This document shows positions 33,790 to 34,438 of a stretch of DNA of 34,438 bases, piece by piece. Within the stretch, counting starts at the first letter, position 1. Each line of letters begins with the position of its first letter. A program made the position numbers and the translations under genes. The stretch is taken from assembly GCA_021785255.1 (NCBI GenBank), contig JAJYGA010000080.1, forward strand, positions 1 through 34,438, written 5' to 3'. The notes under the pieces are model-generated. The model had not been told where the DNA came from, made no database searches, and saw nothing but the letters and a program-made list of their open reading frames with translations. Origin of the DNA: Actinomycetes bacterium (GTDB taxonomy: Bacteria; Actinomycetota; Acidimicrobiia; Acidimicrobiales; Acidimicrobiaceae).

Positions 33790-34032
33790 TTACCTGAGGA
33801 GATCGGTTTGGCCTGCACTCATGAGGTAGTGACTCTTACGGAGTTTCGTAATGTCAATTGATGGCTAACAATGTGGAAACAAGCAGCATCACAAACGCTC
33901 TTGAGCCGGCCAAACACTGACAGAAGTGAGATTAAAAACTTGGTCGTTTCTAGTTCCAAGCCGCACGCACTGGCGCTAGGTCAGCCAGCCGACATGAGTC
34001 TAGTGACCTGAGATGCTCTTAGTAGGAACCAG

Positions 34033-34438
34033 CTAACTTGACGTCTTCGCAGATGCTGAATCAGACTCTCCGTATAGGTTTGTGTTCTCTTCGTTGCTCG
34101 AGTTCTTACGTATTCGTTGAACAAGATAAAGAGCAAACGTCAGAATTACAACAACAGCAGCATCTACTCCCAATTCAATGAGCGAATGGTCGAAAACCAT
34201 CGGCGAGATGCGTTTTGTGGTTGATAGTTGCGCCCCAAGTACCAATATCCGCCGCACCGATGAGATTATACCGATGATAAGAAAGGGTCGAAGTTGGAAC
34301 CCACCTTCAGAGAGGTGCGTAATGACCGTACCAAGGAGCTCCATTAAGATAATGACGAACAAGACATCGTTCAGAACGGTGGTGAGGCCTAAAATTATAT
34401 CGCCATGTAATACGACAGTGATCAAAGATGCAGTGGAG
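34033..34438 (-). CDS. PsiE-family membrane protein (5' end cut by window edge)
   Basis: The frame ends at TAG 34033-34035 and stays open through the right edge, giving at least 135 residues. A TTG at 34425 is an internal start candidate, but the reading continues upstream. Three to four membrane helices are visible, and the RPFLIIGIISSVRRILVLGA segment is typical of the phosphate-starvation-inducible PsiE family. The tail is hydrophilic (about 25 residues, rich in Asn, Glu and Ser). The function of PsiE is unknown; phosphate control is known only for E. coli and cannot be seen here. Confidence 0.8.
   Translation of the reverse strand, partial: STASLITVVLHGDIILGLTTVLNDVLFVIILMELLGTVITHLSEGGFQLRPFLIIGIISSVRRILVLGAQLSTTKRISPMVFDHSLIELGVDAAVVVILTFALYLVQRIRKNSSNEENTNLYGESDSASAKTSS

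Larger units (their letters stand above)
33050..34032. other. Gene-poor stretch of about 980 nt after gcvPB
   Basis: I found no intact gene here. It holds two hairpins (33286-33312 with stem CAGCAGT/ACTGCTG, and 33353-33379 with nested stems GAAG and CTTCC) that may help end the gcv transcript, though neither has a clear T-run. It also contains fragments of protein-like open frames in shifting frames: plus strand 33149-33305 and minus strand 33420-33789. The pattern suggests decayed genes or old transfer debris. Confidence 0.45.

Noticed and set aside
1-34438. CRISPR arrays, tRNA, rRNA, transposases and prophage genes
   Set aside because: I looked for regularly spaced repeats, T-loop signatures and transposase or integrase motifs on both strands and saw none; a dedicated tRNA or repeat scan could still find weak cases.

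Overview
The window is bacterial chromosome of moderate GC content. It most likely comes from an actinobacterium, and I suspect a low-GC, Acidimicrobiia-like lineage, although the class is an inference. The main evidence is the order gcvH - garA (FHA) - ftsR-type merR - DUF151 nuclease - merR - gcv genes. That order is the one known around Rv1826-Rv1832 in mycobacteria and cg1630-cg1633 in Corynebacterium. The GarA-type protein with its ETTS phospho-site is also actinobacterial, and several genes lack a Shine-Dalgarno site and have a TANNNT box 6-8 nt before the start codon (leaderless starts).

Layout. Positions 1-2255 hold accessory material: the tail of an unknown gene, a secreted mannose-lectin/transglycosylase-like protein whose two ends look frame-shifted, an orphan lipoprotein, and non-coding stretches. 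Positions 2256-10776 are one ten-gene minus-strand operon for aerobic phenylacetate breakdown, transcribed as paaG-paaH-paaI-paaK-paaA-paaB-paaC-paaD-paaE-paaR. Its promoter carries a perfect 26-bp palindrome, the likely PaaR operator. PaaK makes phenylacetyl-CoA, PaaABCDE epoxidises the ring, PaaG isomerises the epoxide to the oxepin, PaaH oxidises 3-hydroxyadipyl-CoA, and PaaI rescues CoA. No ring-opening PaaZ, hydratase PaaF or thiolase PaaJ is in the window.

Positions 10954-17613 encode a two-gene AddB/AddA-type recombination helicase-nuclease, divergent from paa. Positions 17837-21636 hold an ABC-F ATPase, a CcdA-type thiol-redox membrane protein with an unknown anchored partner, and an RNase Z-like metallo-hydrolase. 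Positions 21822-25042 hold a CDP-alcohol phosphatidyltransferase and an 850-residue nucleotidyltransferase / left-handed beta-helix / phosphomannomutase fusion in which the mutase catalytic motifs are lost. A LapA-domain protein converges on it.

Positions 25625-33049 form the glycine-cleavage/GarA/FtsR cluster, ending in gcvT, gcvPA and gcvPB. The last kilobase (33050-34032) has only fragmentary open frames. A PsiE-family membrane protein runs off the right edge.

The most interesting items are the zinc-ribbon GarA variant in its cluster, the degenerate mutase domain of the sugar-nucleotide fusion, the paa operator palindrome, the set of apparently leaderless starts, and the broken lectin-transglycosylase. 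I found no CRISPR array, rRNA, tRNA or intact mobile element.
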